A DNA stretch of 64,000 nt from Cylindrodendrum hubeiense (GCA_014621425.1 JAANBB010000217.1:1-64000); one strand, 5' to 3'; numbered from the stretch's first letter, positions 44,893 through 57,689 are shown. Notes: a model not told the origin generated them from the letters alone. A program made the numbers and translations.

Positions 44893-47032
44893 ATGGTCGT
44901 GGTCGAAGATATTCAGCTCTCGACCCCCACTCTCGTCGTTGTCATGCCCTCATACCCCGTCCTTATGACTGGCTTCGTTGGCGCTGTAGCGGTCTATTTG
45001 CTAACGCGACGGCTTCGTTACTTGTCAGCAGATCATAGCCCCATAATGTCACCAGATACTGTATCGTCGCTATTCCCAGACCGACCGATTCGGCCGTTGC
45101 CGAAACGTCGACTCCGAGAGAGACTCTCACCCGAGGTTGCAGATTCGATCAAGTACCCCCCCTCAACTCACGAAAACGCCCCTCTCTTCTACTACCCTCC
45201 CTACACTCTGAAGGATGAGGGAAGCCCACCAAGACCAGGTTCGACGAGCCCTGTGGAGCAAGTGCGCCGGAACGAACCGGGGCGGAACTACACACCCCGG
45301 CGGAATGGTGTAAGTCTGCCAGACGGCGAGGAGGAGGAGACGACGCTGCGGAGCACCTTGGTGACGAGATCTCCTCCGGAGATTCTCACTCGTGCAGCTC
45401 GTCGTCCATCAAGACCCGATCAAGCACGTCACCCAAACCCTCAACCCCCTCCATCGACAACGTCATCCGTCGACGGCTACGATTCCTTCGAGAACACCAA
45501 CAACAAGAAAAAGCGAAAGATACCATCTGCTGGAGACCCGACTCTCAACGGTACGCATGCGCTGAACAACGAGATCAGCTCCCTAGCAATATCCTCCGGA
45601 GCCCAGTCCCCAGGAAGCGAAGTGAATGGCGACAGGCCATATTCCCAGACCGCGGGGTATCCAGGTTCGGGGACCTTCATGACCAACAACCAAGGGATAT
45701 CAGGACCAGGCAGGGGAAGACTTGGACGCTCCAGAAATGGCAGAAGCCCTTTGCGAGCGCTGTCTGATGGCAACAACACCTGGGCTGGACGGACATCTAA
45801 AACTGCGCCACCACAGTGGGCGTCCCCTGGTAAGCACCTGCTATTTGATGTTTCTCATGTTCCCGCTTTGCATTTCACACCATGGCAAATTTCGACCAGT
45901 AGCATCATAGCTTGGCCGTCATTGAACGCCTGCAACAGTCAGGTGTATGCCGCGTACCGTTCTTTTGTCGGCCAGGTACGGCTGGAGGCAGGAGAGTGAT
46001 TCCGGAACGCACCGTTCTTGCCCAAGCACAAACACCCTTTTTACGTTACACGACGCTCGATGAAAGCAACTTCTTTCCCACCTCACATTTACTTGACATG
46101 ACCTTATACCACATACCTTGATTATTGTACCGGCCAAGATCACAACGTCTGACTAATTCTTTAACAGAGCACGAAGGCACCGGCATCATTTCTAACGCTA
46201 TTGCCAACGCCGAGAAGTTACGCCCCCAGGGCCAAGAAAACGTCAGTCTCTTGCAACAACATTCGTCTGCCGAAAAGACGACACCCGCCTCGACCCAGTT
46301 CACTTTTACCTGCGACTCGCAGGTTCCTGGTACTGTCCAGTGGCCTGGTAGGTGTCGATATTTACCCTTTGTATCGAACTGTACTAATGCAATGTTCAAG
46401 GCCATTCAACGAAGCACAGCATGGGGACGCAGACATCTTCCAGCGTGCCTCCAGGCGTCAACGGGAGTAACAGTGCACTCCATGACGGCTCATCTAAGGC
46501 TGCTAGTCGCGGCTCTGCCAGCTCACGCAGGAGAGATCGCCGCCGGTTAGACAAGGAGCTCAACATGGCAGCCCGACACCGCCGAGAACTTGCTGCCGAC
46601 AGCTATTTTCACAATACTGTGAAGATTACGGACATTTGGATATGCGAGTTTTGTGAGTACGAGCGCATTTTTGGCGAACCACCAAGAGCTCTTATCCGAG
46701 ACTATGAAATCAAAGACCGCCGCCTCCGACAGGAAGAGGCCGATCGCAAGCGTCTACTTGAAAAAGCCAAGGCCAAGAGCAGAAAGGGGAGGAAGAATGG
46801 TAAAGCCCCAGCTAGAGGTGGCCAGGCCACCCAAACCCCAGCCCAGGACCAACCCGATTCTTTAGGCGAGCCAGATGCTCCCCCGATGGACGCAGGGAAC
46901 AGCCATTCGACGCAATCGGAAGAGGACTACGTGGACGAATTCGACGATCAGTATTCGAATCCACCGCTAGACCTCCCTCCAGGGTTCGACGATAGTGGTG
47001 GGCAACACTTACCGCCAAGAGTCAAAACCTAG
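44893..47032 (+). CDS. Unknown fungal protein with N-terminal membrane segment and conserved CEFC region
   Basis: Function not recognised. Exons 44893-45829, 46168-46347 and 46401-47032 give 582 residues. The second intron joins WPG/HSTKH with a CTAAT branch. The first intron is 338 bp, long for this window, and could hide a small exon. One hydrophobic segment at about residues 20-42 (YPVLMTGFVGAVAVYLL) is followed by basic TRRLR, as in a single-pass membrane anchor. The middle is disordered, Pro/Ser/Arg-rich with KKKRK. The C-terminal part (about 435-510) is helical and charged, with ITDIWICEFCEYERIFGEPPRAL; a lone Cys-x2-Cys could bind metal only with a partner. The extreme C-terminus is acidic and Pro-rich. 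I infer a membrane-tethered adaptor, with low certainty. Confidence 0.75.
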
Positions 47033-48548
47033 GTGTCGAGACTTATACCGCGTGGATACTTCGGCTTCTGAGCAACATGTTTTTTTGTTTGTTGAGTACA
47101 GCTGTCTACACTTGTTTGAGTCTTGATTGAAAGCGTATTGTATGGATTCAATCATTGAGATATTCGACCAAGGCCCGGACACAAGCGATGGGCGGCAAGC
47201 TTCTGGATTCAATAGGGCCGTTTGGTACATGGACAATCCAGGGGAGGTCGCAACCATAGCGATTCGACATTTTGCCCCATGAGGCCATGTTGTTCAAAGA
47301 GCGGAGGACCAGCGGAGGATTGAGGAGCAGACTCGGTGGGGAGGAGGCTCCGTGGAAGGGAAGAGTATTGGGAGGACACTCGGGCTGCACGGGAGTCTCG
47401 TCGGTAGACTTGATGACCGCGACAGAAGCATGGATGGGTTTTCGGGCCAGGCGAGAAGCCTCCCGTTAGTATTATGCATACCTAGAGACAGAACAATCCA
47501 AACTCATGACTGCATGTTTATGCTTGCCGCATGCGGCCCGTGAAACAGGCGACATTGAACCCAGAAACCGGGGTACCGGGGCGCATCGGGTCGTACCTGG
47601 TGACCCGGAAGTTTATCCCAGCGGTTGTTAGATGGGACAGTAGATTCAATCTGGCTTGCGCAGATCTAAAACAAGCTCGGGAACGAGAAAAGCGTGGCAG
47701 ACTGGGTGCCTGTACGAAGTGCCCCTCGTCGATGATGTTGCATGACCAAAGCCGCAATTCTGAAGCGCTAGAGGGGAGAAGAAAGCGGGCGGAAATGAGG
47801 GCGACTCCATTACTGACGTCAGGGCGGGCCGAGGGGGCTACGTCGCCCAGTTTCGATGGCCAGTGATCAAAGCGCCGGCCAGCTGGAACGGGATGACTGG
47901 CCACACCAGATCAACCTGTCTCGGTAAGTACTGCACCGGTATTTTAATGACGACAACGATCGGCCTGGGTCTAGCCCTATGGCGAAAATAGGATTAATCG
48001 GGGGATTGCGGCAGATGGGTGGGAAAAGACAAAGAGGAGGAGTTGCTCCGTGATGGCAGTCGCGTCGAGCAGCCTGTGTCGGTATTCAAAGCCACGATTT
48101 TCCATTCATTGTTGCTGCTGCTTCCGGGTAACGGGCCATTTACGAAGCAGCATTAGGTTATGAGGCAGGGATTCAATGTGGGAGGTACAGTGGCCACAGT
48201 GGTGATTCCCACCGGAAGCAAGGTACCCGACAGACCCCGGCTGTATTAATCTAGGCTGTATTAATCTAGGGATTGTATGCGAAGGAAAGAGTGGGGCGTC
48301 CCTCCTTAGCCTGAGTGGCTTGATACCTTTCGTCATCAGCTCGAGCACACGCAGAGCACACTCAGACATCTTTCTCGTCCTCGCCTTACATAGTACTTGG
48401 ACTCCCGCCCTGCCGCTTACACGGTGTCAGCCCTCGAACCACAGCCCACGGCCCAGCTCCCGCTCCAGCCTTGCCGCCGCCCATCGCAGATTCTCATGCG
48501 CACCGTCCGTTGACTGCTGCTGGCCTTGTGCCGCCGTCACTGTCCGCC
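47033..48548. other. Spacer before the long disordered protein gene
   Basis: About 1.5 kb with no supported gene. It contains a 15-bp direct repeat at 48241-48270. The last about 200 bp are C/T-rich and fit a leader. Confidence 0.45.
48241..48270. repeat. 15-bp tandem duplication
   Basis: Two perfect copies of CTGTATTAATCTAGG side by side in non-coding DNA. Confidence 0.9.
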
Positions 48549-51500
48549 ATGTTCGGAGGCTCCAGGAGGCACCGGCCTCCCGCCCAGGTATGTAAAGCTT
48601 CAACAACACATCATGACCGGTTTGGGCTTTAGAGTTCGCCGTGCGAGGTCCCGGCCCGACACGATTGTGCTAGCTGGAGGCTATTCAGGACCATGGCGTC
48701 CACTCATGTCCATGACGGCACCAGTCGTGTCTGCCCTTATTCTCACCTCATGTCCCGCCGACAACTTGCCATCACCAGCTAACATGGAGTTTTTACGCTG
48801 GCCACAGCCTCTGACTAGAGAAACCGCAAACCCCAATGCTGCGACCGCTGCCGCCTCGGCATTTATGCGCCGCGAACCATCCACCTCACTGTCTTCCGCC
48901 GCTGCCGCCGCCGCGCTCAGGGCCCGGCCCACCACGCCCACCAATGTCGCCCAAGTCCAATCCAAGCGCGCGATGCGAAGGAGCGCATCGGTATCATCAA
49001 CAGGGAGCCGTGATAAGGGCGGAAGGGACCTCCACAGGACGCCCAGCACCAGTTCCATGACCGACCGGACTTTCCGCTCGCCATCGCCAGCTCGCAGCGC
49101 CGCGCCCGATTCGCACAATGTCCCTCCGGTACCCAGCATCCCCAACGACGGCCAGTTTAGGTCCGAAAAGACGAACCCTCACCACAAGAGAGCGACAAGC
49201 CTACAGACCCAACCGTTCCGAACAGCTAGTCAAAAGATGAACGACGGTCAAGGCTCGTCGTGGTTTGGCGCCGCGACAGCCGGTGATCTATCCAACATGC
49301 GCCATTCCGATGCTGCGATAGAGCCCAGACATTCCTCTGATCTCCGACCCAGCAGTGCTAGCTCATCCATCAACTTTTCATACCCACGCGCAAATCATGA
49401 TTCTGTCTCTGATAACGCAATGGTCTACGATGCAAACTCAAGGAGAATGGTACCCCGAGCCGAGCTACTCATTCGCGAACAGAGCATCAGAGATGCATCC
49501 GAGAAGCCGATGAAAAAGAAGAAGCCGGCGGCTTCGCGAAGCGGCTCGCATTTAAAGAAGGGAACTGTAGACAGGATGAAGGGCACAGCAGTCGACGCCC
49601 TGGTACCGCCATCAACCGTATCCCGGACTTCCCAGGTTCCAACAAACACGGCTAGCACTGTCCAACAAAAGCAGATCGAGGAGCCGAAGCAAATTCCCAA
49701 GCCCCGTCCTGTCATTAAGGACCGGCCTGTGGTAGAGCAACCGCCACCCGTGCAAGATACAGAATCGGAGTCGGAGCCGGAATCTGAGTCTGACATTGAA
49801 GAACCAGCAAACTATCAACTAGAAACCACCCGTGAGGTGGCCGTCCTCCCACCCGATAACCTATCGCGAAGCTCTCCTGTCAAAAAGAGGCCGTCTATAG
49901 TCCACGAACTCCCGGAGTTGGAAGACCAGTATGACCAGGAACATCGAGCAACGTCCCATGGCCAAGAGATATTGGCCACTGAAGATGTACGAAGAAAGCC
50001 ATCCCCGCCGATTCAGATGGAACCAGAGACCACAACCGTCGAGGCTGAGACCCAAGAAACCGAGACTCGAGATATTGAGCCACAAGAGACTCAGCCTCAA
50101 CCGCCTCGGGCTCAGGCCATTATCGCGATACCAAACGAAACTATTTCCCGAAACCGTGTGCATTCGGAAAGTCCTGCCCGCACTCCTCATTTCGCACCGA
50201 CAACCGACCAGCTTATCGTGAGACATGAGCCCCCCCCTCGATCATTGTCGCCACGAAAATCAGCTATGAAGCATCGAAGTCCCACGAGAGAGATGTCACC
50301 GTCTGAAGATGGCTCAGAGGCTTCCAGTGCCCTTATGAGTGCAGGAACTCAGGAGGACACAGGACTTTCTCGAAAGAAGAGTGCTCGTGTGAGCTTTGAT
50401 GATCAAAATACTATGGTTGTTGGAGAGTCTGCAGAGCCACCTGAGCCAGATCTGACTCAGTTACCAAGCCCGCAGGGACTAGGAAAAAAGCCTTGGCACA
50501 ACATTATCAGCCGACAGAAGAGAGACTCAGTCTCCTTGGATGATGATGAGAAAATGACGCCCCGACCAGCTCTACCCTCCTTCGGGAGCATCCGAGAAAA
50601 GAAGACGAGAGACTTCGAAGAACGGCCGTTGGTGCGTCCTACTGAACGGCCTTGGTCTCCCCAAACGACCGCAGTGCCTTCCAGCCAGCTAGGCTCCAAC
50701 CAGGCACCTGTAGTCGACCCTGGGCAGTCGAGCGACTTAGCTATTGGGTCTCTTCTGGCCCAGGAGCAATCATCACGGAACGCGGCCAATATATCCAAGT
50801 ATAGAGAGCCACTACCTCCAGTTGTTACCTCTATTGATTCTCCTGGATATATCAGCAACAGCTCGGATGATGAAGTGGATGTGGAGATTCCGGAAGAGAA
50901 GGAACCGACACAACCGGCCAACAGGTTTTCCTCCGAGGACCAGACAACCACCAATGCAGCAACGGGGTCCGACGAAAGCATCCCGATGATTTCTATTTCC
51001 CATCCTAGTCCTCATGTTCAGGATGAAGACCAGCCAGACTCGCCTCAAGACTTCTTTGATTTGCCTGGTGGCTTTCCCGATGATAATTCCACACCCAAGT
51101 CTGATGAGTCCAACACTCCGCCGCTTGAGACTATTGACAAGTTACTCTCAGGCGTGGAAAGCAATGTTTCAGTACAAACGCCGGTTTCTACAAAGCCTCC
51201 ACCATTGACACCTCAGCGATCCATGGAGTCTACCGTCGTCTCCCCACCCAGCCCTCAGATACACGATATCCAGGAGGAGAACGAAGACACGGATGGAAGC
51301 AGCATATACAGTGACGCTTATGAAGACCTATCTGATATTGATGGCGATGGATTCATGTCCCTCGATGCCATTGTCGACAGCCCTGTCAACAAGGTTTCCC
51401 AGAAGCTCTTTGAGAAGACTGTCGCCAAATCCAAGGAGCACGATGCCGCTAAGAATATCACGTTAACCGATGCCGTGAAACAAGAACCCTTGCAGACTCA

Positions 51501-53388
51501 AGATGACTGGGAGCACGCAAAAGCCTACTGGAAGAGCCTTAGCACCGACAAACGACGCCAACTAGAACGGGAAGCCATGAAAGAGGCTGGGGAGGAAGCT
51601 GACCTTGACGAGGCAGCGCCCCAACCCAAGAAGACGAAGAAGCGAATGTCAATAGACAAGAGTACCGAACGAGTGGTCTCTACAGAACCTCCCAACCCCG
51701 ACCGAGTCTATCAGATCCAGCCGGGTACAGCGTGGCAAGCTGAGGCACCCGAATCACCAGCAAGGACCGGGAAGGCGAAAGGTTCTGGTGGGTCGAAACT
51801 GAAGAAGTCGATGCGTGGGGAGGAGCCAAAGGCACAGGAGCAGACGAGACCTATTCAATCTGGCAGCATGCGCAGGTCTATGCGATCAGGAGATCCCCCT
51901 GCAGCAAGCTCTCACGAAGGCCATATGCGAAAATCTCTCCGCGCCGAGCCTGAGGCGGCTACCCTCACCGGTAATAGGATTCAGAAGTCGATGAGGACGA
52001 ACGGACATGTAGATGTTGGAGTGAAACCCCGGCCATCAGTGACGAACCAGGATCGACCAGTATCGTATCAACCACGAGCCACTGAGCAAGTTCAAATCCC
52101 GAGACGGAACCAGTCAGCCGATAGAGCTCCTTCGTCAGCGACGATGACTGCGAGCACTTCAATAAGGCCAAACCCAAGGCGAGGCTCCGACTCCAGCGAG
52201 AGCAGCTTCCGACGCGCCCGCCCCGGCGGAGGGGAAGGATTTGGTTTCAGGAGAACGATGCGACGCGAGCCTGCTGGCCCTGCATCCGATGGTGGCAGGG
52301 GCAGCAGCCGATTCAGCCTCCGGTCTCTGTCTCCGACGGGATCGGCTTTCCGCCGAAACTCTGGTACAATATCTCCACCCGCAACTATGGGTGGCCGTAT
52401 GCGTCATTCATTGCGCGGCGACTCTAGTGACCGGAGCACTTCTAGCTTACGCATGTCCGGTTTTGGCCGCTCGCCGAAGAAGACGAAGAAGGCCAAGAAG
52501 AGTCGTGGTAACAGCCGATTCGCAGATTCCAGCGACGAGGAGGATGCCCGTCCTGCGTTCCGAAGCCGATTCGCGGACTCCAGCGATGAAGACGATGCTC
52601 CTCGGCCAAATAGCAGTCGAGGACCTAGGACAATGCGCAACAAGGCATCCAGCTCAGCTGCGGCTGCTGCCATGGGCGTTCCTCAGCCACAGAGAGAAGA
52701 TGGCGATTCTCCTGACCTTCCTGATAGCGACGATGATGTTGAGCAACCTCCAACTGTCGCACCTGGCAGCGGCATGATGTCAAAGCCAGCTGCTATGCTC
52801 AATCGAAGCGGTTCCGGGCGAAACAGTCTAAGATCCCCGACGCTGGCGCAGCCCGCCAACACCCAGGAGCCAGGGACACCTCGACCAGGCCATACCCGAC
52901 GAGGAAGCTTGATGTCCATCCTTCGACGCAAAAAGGACGGCGGTGGCAAGATATCACGGCCCGTTAGCGAGAGCGCAGCTCGACGAGACACTCGGCTGGA
53001 GCGCAGCACCGAGGAACTTGCCGTGATTCGTAATGCTACCAGCCCGCACAACTCGCGGCTCCAGAAGCGTGGTCCGAACTGGCCGTTGCCGGAGACTGGC
53101 GACACTCACCCTCAAGATGATGGTTACGGCGAGGACGAGTCGCACGATACATACGTCAACGAGGAGAAACGACCCTCTACGGCGAGTGGAACTTCTGCCG
53201 TCAAGCAAGGGTTCCTCACGCGCCGCAGCACATCACAGGGCGCCATTGGCCTTGGTCACCACGACCACGACCACGACCTGGAGATCCGCAACGCTCTCCC
53301 CGAAGACCACGAGGTCTCTCACGACCCTCCCGAGCAGAAGAAGAAGAAGTTTGGCTCCCTGCGCAAGATGTTCGGCCTGCACGACTAG
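48549..53388 (+). CDS. Very long disordered protein with repeated basic S-[M/L]-R motifs (1539 aa)
   Basis: Family not firmly recognised. A tiny first exon (48549-48587, MFGGSRRHRPPAQ) is spliced over 220 bp to one 4.6-kb exon (48808-53388) at phase 0; a CTAAC branch precedes the acceptor. Residues 14-50 (ANPNAATAAASAF, then an Ala run) look like a conserved start. Most of the rest is Ser/Pro/Glu-rich and disordered. A helical acidic patch lies near 905-960. At about 1010-1225 a basic S-[M/L]-R motif recurs six times (KKSMRG, RRSMRS, RKSLRA, QKSMRT, RRTMRR, RHSLRG). SRFADSSDE occurs twice at about 1248-1277. The end KKKKFGSLRKMFGLHD is a basic amphipathic tail. A cortical or eisosome-type scaffold (Seg1/Sle1-like) is a guess; membrane binding through basic motifs is inferred. 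Confidence 0.8.
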
Positions 53389-54561
53389 GAAGGGTGCTTG
53401 CCTGGCACCTACGGTTGATGCATGCAACTGCAGCCCACCTCTCCTCCCACGATTTCTCCTCACCTCTATAAAATTTTCTTCTTCTTTATTTTAGTCACAT
53501 GGCGCATTGGACAGTGTATGACTGTGTGGATGGATACCTACCGGCTTGGGCAATAGACAACAACGCATTGGAAGATATGGCGTCACACGATCTTCAACCC
53601 CTGTTTTTTCAACTTTCTTATCCCTGTCATTATTTTCAGATTCACCACATTCACTGGGTTCTCCTTTTCTTTTACTCTTACTCTACTTTACTACTTTTAC
53701 AGTCGCCTTTTTGGGGGGCTAATGCACAGGCGGACGGATGGACGGATGGACGGATGGAAAAGTTGGGTGGTCGCTACAACCAGCGTAAACTCCCTAAGGG
53801 GTACAAGACCTTACGGTCTAATGTTTCATTTGAGATGGAGGTTGGGGGTGGTAATGGTGATACGGGCATGATATTTATTGGACGAGGAGAGTGAACGCAG
53901 GTACCAAATGGGCCAGTAATAGACGCCAATGACATGCCTTCTCACACATATATCGCGGAACAAGCATCATACGTGCATGATAAACTCCCAATCTAGAATC
54001 AATAACACACGGGAGTTATTTCTACAGTCAAGAATGACATTTAGCACACGATATGAACAATCGGCTCCTTGAATGTAACATCGCTTAGTCGTTCCTCTCC
54101 ATGCTGCGCCTCTGCCAGCCTCAAAGCGGCCTTAGATAAGAGGGCTTGCTCCCCCATGAACAGCCCTATGATACCGCCCATCCCATTTCTATTCCCAAGG
54201 CTCAAAGGCCATCCCTAGTAATCCACCTGTTGGTCAGACGGTAGGAAAACAGGGCGTAACCGTTGGCCTGTCTCCCCACAGTCATCCCTAATTGTTACCA
54301 CCAGAAATCCATCCCAAATCCTCTGCGACAAAGATGATAAAAACAAAGACATGAGCTTCTCGATGCAGCCAGAGACTCCGTAATAGTATACGCATATAAT
54401 CATTCACTTGTATAGGAGCACAAAAATATAGGAAGAGAAGAGAAGAGGCGATGAGTTTCGCTCAAGAAACATATAAAACAGTCGCAGTTCAGTCCATGCG
54501 GCATTTGGCCATGTACAAAAGCGCGGGATTTTTTTGAGGGTATAAGCGTAAAACAAAAAAT
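53389..54561. other. Convergent 3' region
   Basis: About 1.2 kb between two convergent stops, AT-rich, with no supported gene. It contains an 8-bp tandem repeat at 53731-53757. Confidence 0.5.
53731..53757. repeat. 8-bp tandem repeat (GGACGGAT)
   Basis: About 3.4 copies of an 8-bp GGACGGAT unit downstream of the 1539-residue gene. Confidence 0.85.
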
Positions 54562-56156
54562 CTAGTTTTTAGATCGCGGCTTGCTGCCGTTTCTGGTTTT
54601 TTCGCGCTCGAGGAGGAGCGTCAGTTGGCTTTTTGTGCGTGCTAGAGGTACGCTGGCCGATGTTGTTGGCTGGGTCGGTATGAGACGGGAGTCGAGAATT
54701 GAGGGCTCGATCGGGATAGAATGATGGGCCGGGAGGTTGTCTAGCATGCTAGGTTGAGGCATAGAACCTAGACCGGACTGGTCGAGGATGGTTCCCTTGG
54801 CGGCAAAGTTGGTGGTCTCTGCTTTCGCCCCGGTAAAGAGACCAGTTGATCGGCGGATATTTGGATACTTCGCAGGGTCGTATCCGCCATGAGATAGGGA
54901 GCGCGCCATCGAAGGTGGACCATCAAAACCAGAGCCGCTCTCCAATGATCCTACCCCCAAAGTTGATCGAGATGCTGCAGAATCTCTTCTCCGTGTGTGT
55001 CCAGGAAGGTCAATTAAAGATTGCGCTTGGAAAAGGATAGGTCCCGTTTGTTCGGCAGGTCGAAGTCGGTCCATTTGGGATGGGGCTGGTACCTCATGCT
55101 TGGGTGTTCCGTTCCGTAAGGAGATTGGTGGCCGCGGGATAGCAGGCTGCTTTCCAAGCGCCTTCTCGCTCATCACAGGAGGACCATCTTGTGAGACAGA
55201 CGAGCTGCTGTCATCTGACACCGAGGCGACCTGCTCCGCATCCTGCTCGGTAATCGGAGTTACAGGCCGCTGTACGCCTGCATATCGTGACCCACTTGAA
55301 GAGCCTGATTCCCGAGACCCAACATCGACAGAATGTCGCTTAGGCAGCGCCGTCCTTCTCTTGTTTTTGGTCGCAGCTGAACCAGCAACGAACTTCTTCG
55401 GTGTGGGGGCAGAGGGCTTCTTCTTGGGCAAAGATGCCACATAGATTGGTGCTTCGGAAGCCGTGGCGGCTGTGCTCCCCGAGGACGGTATCTCATCCTC
55501 ATCAGCAGACTCGTGAGGTGAGACGAAACGGGCCGTGGGCCGGGGCCCCGAGGAGGACGGACCTCGAGCCTTTTTCAAGATGGGGTGGGGAGGTGGAGGC
55601 TTTGATGCGCTGGAAGATAGGGTTCTTAACACCGAATCGCTGGGTTTGGTTGAAGAGCGGGACTCTTGTGGAGGCGGCGGTGGGGATAACTCGGCTTGGA
55701 CCGCTTCCATGAGCTGTCTGATAATGGGGGGTACCTGATCATGCCAGTCAGCGTCAGTGGCCACATGGCACGGCCATGGTGGGACATACATCGGGTCCCT
55801 CCCATCGATTTGGGGGCCCCTTGAGGGGCACAAAGGTTGGCCCAAGAGAGATGTCCTCATAAAGCTTAGCTAGGGTACTGCCCTTGAGAAACCTCCTGTT
55901 GCTGCCCCAGACATGCCACCAGAAATTCTCCAACCGACAAGCTGTAGGATCCTTAAGCCTCTTGTATGTGGTGGTGTAGACTGCGCATTCAGTTAGGGGA
56001 TGGCGCTTTCGGTATAAAACAACGGGGATGCATACCATGCCAATACTCCCAGACCTTGTCAGGGGGGACGATGGCGTAGTCGGCTACCTCTTTGTAGATG
56101 TTTTTGGAGTTAATGACAATGCCCTTGGGCAGTATCATAGGCGGGCCCGAGTCCAT
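54562..56156 (-). CDS. AreA-GATA-like (DUF1752) domain protein, no zinc finger
   Basis: Carries the short domain found at the N-terminus of nitrogen GATA factors and in some regulators without DNA-binding domains. Exons 56156-56036, 55980-55790 and 55734-54562 give 494 residues; phases join YWH/VYTTT and GPD/VPPII. The domain is at about residues 33-75: PPDKVWEYWH, VYTTTYKRL, RLENFWWHVWGS. No GATA zinc finger follows. The rest is disordered, with PILKKARGP near 150 (a PILKKxx-type basic motif), a KKNKRR-like basic cluster and the C-terminal block RTKSQLTLLLEREK, which I recall as a conserved end (DUF3295-like) of Mks1-type regulators. A role in nutrient signalling is plausible but inferred. 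Convergent with the 1539-residue gene. Confidence 0.75.
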
Positions 56157-56800
56157 TTGTGTGACTCAGGGATACCACCAGACCCAAGGATCGCGAGCCA
56201 CTACAGCAGCCGAGAAGATGCAGAAAGTGAAGAAAGAGCTCGATTGTCAATGCGCCCACTAATTCTTGGGCGGGGGGTTGTCTATTGTCGGCTGCGAGGG
56301 AGAAGCATGATCGCTGGTCAAAGTTTGTCGTCGGTGAGTGAGTTGAGAGTGAGACTGAAAGTGAGACTGAGAGGGAGCTGGGTCGATTCTAGTCCTACAA
56401 AACAAGGAGGCCTTTTGTCGCTCACAGGATCGAGTTTGAAGGCGAGATGGAAGCAGGCCCAGGCGGGGTCTTGAGGAAAAGGATATGACTTGCTTATGGC
56501 GCTGGGCAGCACGGCTTGAGCAAAGCCGAAGTGCAGAGCGACACAGGGCCGAGGTTGTCGTGTGGCTCAGGGGTGCTCTGTGTTAATGCAGTCTGTGCAG
56601 GTCATGCTCTGCCTATAAAGGCCAGTCAAAAATAGAAACCTGCCGTGACGCAAGTAATTAGACCGGTGACTAGTGGTAGCCAGAATTGTGCTCGTCGTTG
56701 GCCTTTGTCTTGTCCTCGTCTTTGTGAAGCGAGGCAGTGGTGAAGCAGAGGTAACAACCTAGCTCAGCGCTGACAGCTGAAGCCGGGGAGGCGCTGTGTA

Positions 56801-56825
56801 AGTGTGACGAAGTGTGACGAAGTGT
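56801..56825. repeat. 10-bp tandem repeat, 2.5 copies
   Basis: AGTGTGACGA repeated head to tail in non-coding DNA. Confidence 0.9.
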
Positions 56826-57092
56826 CCAGGTCGTTGTTGCAGCGGCGGCGGTGTCGGGATCAGGATATGGCCTTTATCTGGCTCGTGCAAGTTCGTGCAG
56901 TGCAGTGCAGTGTAAGAGTGTGCGCGTCACGGGGCCAAAGGCGCATGTAACGAAACGGGGAATAAGACGTCAGAGAAAAAGACGGTGGGCGGCTCTAGAA
57001 CGGGTGGTGATGCGGCTGCGGCCAGTGCTCATGCTGGTGTTGCCAGGGAGTCGTTGGGCCGTGACACATGAAAAGGAAAAAATTCTCAGACA

Positions 57093-57134
57093 GAGGCGGC
57101 GTTGATGGAGGCGGCGTTGATGGAGGCGGCGTTG
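57093..57134. repeat. 15-bp tandem repeat, 2.8 copies
   Basis: GAGGCGGCGTTGATG repeated head to tail; the third copy is cut after 12 bp. Confidence 0.9.
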
Positions 57135-57206
57135 CAGTTGGTCACCCAAACCTCCAGGGCGGGCGTCTTGGTATGTCGTCGGGTTCGGGCGATAGAGTGG
57201 GAGCTC

Positions 57207-57239
57207 GCGCGAGGATGTGCGCGAGGATGTGCGCGAGGA
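57207..57239. repeat. 12-bp tandem repeat, 2.75 copies
   Basis: GCGCGAGGATGT repeated head to tail. Confidence 0.9.
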
Positions 57240-57355
57240 GGATGCAAAAAGAGACGGCAGCTCGGTGTGAGCCGGAAGGAGATGGAGATGGCGGAGGTAC
57301 CGTGCTGCGGTAGTGTGGTGGATCGGTACCTGAGGCAGGATTGCTGCTCGCCTCT

Positions 57356-57391
57356 GGGAGTCGCTAGTGGGAGTCGCTAGTAGGAGTCGCT
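57356..57391. repeat. 13-bp tandem repeat, about 2.8 copies
   Basis: GGGAGTCGCTAGT repeated, third copy with one G-to-A change and truncated. Confidence 0.9.
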
Positions 57392-57641
57392 GGGACCCAG
57401 TCTCCAAGACCGAGAACACTTGGAGGAAGGCGGCAAGTGGCAAGCGGCCGACGGTAGAGATACGCAGGTAGAACCGTAGATGACGGGGACGGCCACGGCC
57501 ACGGGTCGGTATGGGATGGGGTTTATAGGCAGAGTCCCAGGGGTCGAATGCCGAGACGATGTTAAAGTGGAGGCTCTAGCCCTGGAGGCGTGCCGCACTG
57601 CAGTTTGGCTGGCTGAATACACCAACGGCGTGCTGTTTTAC

Positions 57642-57674
57642 GGGACAGGATGGGGACAGGATGGGGACAGGATG
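57642..57674. repeat. 11-bp tandem repeat, 3 copies
   Basis: Three perfect copies of GGGACAGGATG. Confidence 0.95.
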
Positions 57675-57689
57675 AGGAGAAGAAACGAG

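Noticed and set aside
52241..52777. 178-codon + strand frame within the 1539-residue gene
   Set aside because: Different frame of a strongly coding exon; no independent support.
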